DNA of 64,000 nt. Source: Streptomyces sp. SID8352 (lineage in GTDB: Bacteria; Actinomycetota; Actinomycetes; Streptomycetales; Streptomycetaceae). Position numbers and translations under genes: made by a program. Positions 61,063 through 64,000 of this stretch are shown one piece after another. Position 1 is the first letter of the stretch. Each line of letters starts with the position of its first letter. Below the pieces are notes generated by a model, which made no database searches, was not told the DNA's origin, and saw only the letters and a list, made by a program, of their open reading frames with translations. Location: the NCBI RefSeq assembly GCF_009862265.1, contig NZ_WWGX01000043.1, forward strand, positions 223,712-287,711, written 5' to 3'.

Positions 61063-61848
61063 TCAGGGCTCCGGTGCCGTCTGCCGGGGGCCGCTCCCGG
61101 CGTGGCGCCTGTCGCGCACGTAGATGACCGTCGTCTTCCCCCCGCCGACCGCACGGCGGTCCAGCTCGAACAGGGAGGTCGCGGCGAGGAGGTCGCTGAG
61201 CTTCGCGTACCCGTAGGTGCGGGAGTCGAAGTCGGAGCGCTGCTTGGTGATGATGTGGCCCACGTGCGCGAGGTGCGACCAACCGTCGTCGTCGGAGGCC
61301 GCTTCCACCGCGTGCCGCAACAGGCCGACCAGCGCGGTGTCGCCCTTCAGCCGGGCCGCCGTGGCCCGCGCGGCCGGCCTGGCCTCGGCCGGGGCGTCGG
61401 AACTCTTGAGGTTCTCCACGTAGATGAACTTGTCGCACGCCGCGACGAACGGCTTGGGCGTCTTGCGCTCGCCGAACCCGTACACCGTCAGCCCGGATTC
61501 GCGCAGGCGGGCCGCGAGGCGGGTGAAGTCGCTGTCGCTGGAGACGACGCAGAACCCGTCGAAACGCCCCGAGTACAGCAGGTCCATGGCGTCGATGACC
61601 ATGGCGGAGTCGGTCGCGTTTTTCCCGGTGGTGTAGGCGAACTGCTGGATCGGCTGGATGGACTGGGCGAGCAGGTGCTCCTTCCAGCCCTTCAACTGCG
61701 TCCCGGTCCAGTCCCCGTAGGCCCGCTTGACATGGGCCGTGCCGTACTTGGCGACCTCCGCCAGCAGTTCCTCCAGCGCCGACGGCTGCGCGTTGTCGGC
61801 GTCGATCAGCACCGCCAGTTTCGCCGTGTTCTCTCCGGTTCTCTCCAC
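61063..61848 (-). CDS. NYN-domain (PIN-like) protein with OST-HTH
   Basis: A 261-residue protein. The NYN nuclease fold starts AVLIDADNAQPSALEELL with the acidic residues D-A-D-N and DSAMVIDAMDLLYSG, and FCVVSSDSDFTRLAARLRE contributes further acids. A C-terminal OST-HTH/LOTUS-like region covers about residues 170-245 (LLRHAVEAASDDDGWSHLA...RTYGYAKLSDLLAAT). Related proteins are RNases or RNA-binding factors. Common chromosomal gene in Streptomyces. Confidence 0.9.
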   Translation of the reverse strand: MERTGENTAKLAVLIDADNAQPSALEELLAEVAKYGTAHVKRAYGDWTGTQLKGWKEHLLAQSIQPIQQFAYTTGKNATDSAMVIDAMDLLYSGRFDGFCVVSSDSDFTRLAARLRESGLTVYGFGERKTPKPFVAACDKFIYVENLKSSDAPAEARPAARATAARLKGDTALVGLLRHAVEAASDDDGWSHLAHVGHIITKQRSDFDSRTYGYAKLSDLLAATSLFELDRRAVGGGKTTVIYVRDRRHAGSGPRQTAPEP

Positions 61849-61966
61849 AGCAGGCGACCGTAGTCCAGTAATCCGCGGGCCGGGAGCCCCCGCCCCGCGC
61901 GGGCGGCCGCCCCACCGGCGCCGGCCGACGCCGGCCGGGCGGCGCCGGTGCGGCCCGCCGACGCGG

Positions 61967-62012
61967 CGGGCCCGGGCGTCGGTGGCCGCGCGGCCACCGA
62001 CGCCCGGGCCCG
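61967..62012. terminator. 46-bp perfect palindrome
   Basis: Arms 61967-61989 and 61990-62012 are perfectly complementary over 23 bp with no spacer. All but a few pairs are G-C. It sits just beyond the end of the PRPP-synthetase homology, so it is most easily read as that gene's old transcription terminator. Confidence 0.8.
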
Positions 62013-62038
62013 GTCGGACGGGTGCCCCACAGGTCCTG

Positions 62039-62434
62039 GAGGAGGTTGGTCACCGAGCCGTTCTCGAAGATCTCCCGTATCGCGCGGGCGATCAGCGGCG
62101 CGACGGACAGGACCTCGATCCTGTCCAGTCCGGTCGCGGCGGCCGTCGGCAGGGTGTCGGTGAAGACGAACCTGCTGACCCTGCTGTTCTTGAGGCGGTC
62201 CGGGGCCGCCCCGGACAGGATGCCGTGCGTCGCGGCGACGATGACGTCCTCGGCACCGGCGTCCTGGAGGACGTCCGCCGCCGCGCAGATCGTGCCGGCG
62301 GTGTCCACCGTGTCGTCCACCAGGACGCAGACCCGGCCCTCGACCTCGCCGACCACCTCGTGGACGCTCAGCCGGTGCGCGACGTCCTTGTCCCGTTTCT
62401 TGTGGACGATCGCCAGCGGCACGCCCAGCCGAAG
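62039..62434 (-). pseudogene. prs: PRPP synthetase C-terminal fragment
   Basis: About 132 residues matching the C-terminal 40% of ribose-phosphate pyrophosphokinase: GVPLAIVHKKRDKDV, HEVVGEVEGRVCVLVDDTVD (PRPP loop, with TAGT for usual TGGT), IVAATHGILSGAA, NSRVSRFVFTDTLPT and AIREIFENGSVTNL. The N-terminal half with the catalytic region is absent; the homology starts about 30 bases from the end of the reductase gene. No in-frame stop follows the normal C-terminus. A truncated, non-functional copy; the working gene must be elsewhere. Confidence 0.88.
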
Positions 62435-62462
62435 ACCGGGAGCCGGCGCTCGGCGGCCGGAG

Positions 62463-63545
62463 TCACCGCCCGTCCTCCTGGGCCAGGGCCGGGTAGTCGG
62501 TGTAACCGCGGTGGTCGCCGCCGTAGTAGGTGGCCTCGTCGGCGGCCCGGAAGGGACCGCCCGCCCGGATCCGGGCGGGCAGGTCGGGGTTGGCGAGGAA
62601 GAGCGCCCCGAGGGAGACGGCGTCGGCCAGGCCCTCGTCGAGGACCTGCTGGGCGGTCCGCGCGGTGGACGGGAAGGAGTCCGGCGCGGCGTGCGGGTTG
62701 AGCACCAGGTTGCCCTTCCACAGCTCGCGGATCATGAGGGTCACCGGCCGGGTGACCATCTCGCACACCTCCAGGAACGCCAGGTTCGGCAGCGCCGGTA
62801 CGAGGGCCCGGTACAGGGCGTCGGTGTCGCCCTCGGCGATGTCGTTGTACGTGTTGGCGGGCGAGATGCGCACGCTGGTGCGCTCGTTGCCGATGGCGGC
62901 GGCGACGGCCTCGGTGACCTCGACGGTGAGACGGATGCGGTGGGCGATCGAGCCGCCGTAGGCGTCGGTGCGCCGGTTGGTGTTCTCGGCCAGGAACTGG
63001 TGGAGCAGGAAGCCGTTGCCCGCGTGGACCTGCACGCCGTCGAAGCCGGCCTCGACGGCGTAGCGGGCGGAGGTGACGAACTCCCGCACGGTGGCGGCGA
63101 TCTCGTCCCCGGTCAGCTCGTGCGGGACGGGGTGGTCCCGCGGGCCCTCCGGGGTGAAGCTCTGCCCGGCGGCGGCGACCGGCGACGGGCCGACCGGCTG
63201 GTGGGCGTCGGCGTAGAGGGCGGGGTGGCCGATACGGCCGGAGTGCATGAGCTGGACGACGATCCGGCCGCCGCGGGCGTGGACCGCGTCGGTGACGGCG
63301 CGCCACGTCCGGACGTGCTCCGGGTCGTGCAGGCCCGGCGTGTTGAGGAAGCCCTGGCCGAGCGGCGAGGGCTGGGTGCCCTCGGTGATGATGAGGCCGG
63401 CGGAGGCGCGCTGGGCGTAGTACTCGGCCATCAGTTCCGTGGCGGCGCCGCTGGGCTCGGCCCGGTTGCGGGTCATCGGCGCCATGACGAGGCGGTTGGC
63501 GAGCCCGATCTTGCCGAAGGTGATGGAGTCGAAGAGCGAGGTCAT
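62463..63545 (-). CDS. Old-yellow-enzyme family NADH:flavin oxidoreductase (alkene reductase)
   Basis: A 360-residue OYE/NemA-type FMN enzyme. It begins LFDSITFGKIGLANRLVMAPMTRNRA. The substrate-binding pair is in VQVHAGNGFLLHQFL (His and Asn of HxxN), and later NTNRRTDAYGGSIAHR and DAVSLGALFLANPDLPAR mark the FMN phosphate site. Reduces activated alkenes with NAD(P)H in the cytosol. Codon use is typical of the chromosome. It lies between the truncated prs and psuG in the same direction. Confidence 0.95.
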   Translation of the reverse strand: MTSLFDSITFGKIGLANRLVMAPMTRNRAEPSGAATELMAEYYAQRASAGLIITEGTQPSPLGQGFLNTPGLHDPEHVRTWRAVTDAVHARGGRIVVQLMHSGRIGHPALYADAHQPVGPSPVAAAGQSFTPEGPRDHPVPHELTGDEIAATVREFVTSARYAVEAGFDGVQVHAGNGFLLHQFLAENTNRRTDAYGGSIAHRIRLTVEVTEAVAAAIGNERTSVRISPANTYNDIAEGDTDALYRALVPALPNLAFLEVCEMVTRPVTLMIRELWKGNLVLNPHAAPDSFPSTARTAQQVLDEGLADAVSLGALFLANPDLPARIRAGGPFRAADEATYYGGDHRGYTDYPALAQEDGR

Positions 63546-63563
63546 GATCTTCCTTGACTGGTT

Positions 63564-64000
63564 TCAGGAGGTGGCGGACTGGTGGCGGGCGTAGGCGGCG
63601 GCCAGGCGGCCCCCGACCTCCGCCGTGGAGATGAGGACGGCCATGTTGGCCTGTGCGGTCCGCCCCCCGGTCGCCCGGTCGACGGCGTGCATCAGGTACT
63701 TGGTGAGGCCCTGGCCGGTGACGCCGTCCCGCTCGGCCCGGGCGAGCGCGTCGGCGATGGCGGCCTCGGCCTCGGCGGAGTCGACGGCGTCCTCCTCGCG
63801 CGGCGGGGTCGTGATGACCACGCCGCCCGGGTGGCCCGCGGCCCAGTGGGTGTCGACGACCCTGGCGAGGAGGTCCTCGTCGTCGATCCGGTGCGGGGCG
63901 CGGAAGCCGCTGGAGGCGCAGTAGAACGCGGGGAAGTCGTCCGATCCGTGGGAGATCACCGGGACGCACTGCGTCTCCAGGTACTCCATGGTCAGCTTCA
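63564..64000 (-). CDS. psuG: Pseudouridine-5'-phosphate glycosidase, C-terminal part
   Basis: The 3' end of a gene that continues beyond the right edge. About 145 residues are visible: MEYLETQCVPVISHGSDDFP, FYCASSGFRAPHRID, GGVVITTPP and GLTKYLMHAVDRATGGRTAQ, then AVLISTAEVGGRLAAAYA. This matches the C-terminal half of PsuG (LETxGVPVIGYGTDEFPAFY; PFLLxRVxELTGGxSLxANIAL). PsuG cleaves pseudouridine 5'-phosphate to uracil and ribose 5-phosphate. The ATG at 63989 is internal, not the true start. Ends 18 bases before the reductase start. Confidence 0.88.
   Translation of the reverse strand, partial: KLTMEYLETQCVPVISHGSDDFPAFYCASSGFRAPHRIDDEDLLARVVDTHWAAGHPGGVVITTPPREEDAVDSAEAEAAIADALARAERDGVTGQGLTKYLMHAVDRATGGRTAQANMAVLISTAEVGGRLAAAYARHQSATS

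Noticed and set aside
61063..62422. PRPP-synthetase-like frame read through as a long protein
   Set aside because: Homology stops at the normal PRPP synthetase end; the extension is antisense-type low complexity through the palindrome and over the NYN gene in another frame.

Overview
The DNA is very GC-rich, uses G/C-ending codons and many GTG starts, carries DmdR/IdeR-type iron boxes, and encodes Streptomyces-type gene families (SARP regulator, NYN-domain protein, linked secondary-metabolite loci). I read it as a Streptomyces or closely related chromosome, in an accessory region crowded with biosynthetic clusters. No rRNA, tRNA or CRISPR array was seen.

Region A (1-16787) is an iron-regulated siderophore locus. 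A leftward DhbF-like NRPS (cut by the window edge; C-A(Gly-like)-T-C...), an EntS-like exporter and a stand-alone aryl carrier protein run from one iron box. A GNAT acetyltransferase diverges from the same box. A second iron box precedes an ornithine/lysine N-monooxygenase, with MbtH downstream of it. A third lies between an AraC regulator and a rightward uptake operon: two FecCD permeases, an ATPase, a binding lipoprotein, and a siderophore-interacting protein fused to an O-methyltransferase-like domain. The parts list suggests an aryl-capped peptide with N-hydroxyornithine. A condensation-domain fossil beside mbtH shows that an NRPS module was lost.

Region B (16.8-23.9 kb) is a scrap yard. 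It holds an alanyl-tRNA synthetase relic fused to an IS5 N-terminal fragment, a TetX-like FAD monooxygenase and TetR repressor facing each other across a tetO-like palindrome, an IS5-family transposase with a premature stop, a coiled-coil/winged-helix protein, and a less GC-rich two-gene unit (transglutaminase-like protein plus imine-reductase-like protein).

Region C (23.4-44.9 kb) begins with a VOC protein and a SulP/STAS transporter. It then becomes a SARP-associated NRPS cluster: a PNPOx-like protein, a haem-oxygenase-like diiron oxidase, a 2OG-Fe dioxygenase, a DapF-like isomerase with both catalytic cysteines replaced by serine, a PLP aminotransferase, a C-A-T NRPS, an SHMT-like enzyme, a second NRPS (broken C remnant-A-T), a free thioesterase and an MFS exporter. 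With two A-T units and one intact C domain, the simplest product is a dipeptide of two modified amino acids.

Region D (45.0-52.4 kb) is a probable organosulfur acquisition system. Two flavin-dependent monooxygenases, an ABC ATPase, an FAD/NAD(P)-binding protein and a permease form an overlapping leftward operon. A divergent binding lipoprotein is preceded by a short leader peptide ending in Cys, of the type found before actinobacterial sulfur genes.

Region E (52.8-58.6 kb) is a six-gene, translationally coupled leftward operon: KAS III (OleA-like), GT2 glycosyltransferase, AMP ligase (OleC-like), an undescribed Pro/Val-rich protein, P450 and an NAD-dependent reductase (OleD-like). It looks like a decorated olefin/beta-lactone-type pathway without an OleB hydrolase.

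Region F (58.7-64.0 kb) is ordinary chromosome: two small conserved proteins, a kinase-like protein, an NYN-domain protein, a PRPP-synthetase pseudogene beside a 46-bp perfect palindrome, an old-yellow-enzyme reductase and the 3' part of psuG.
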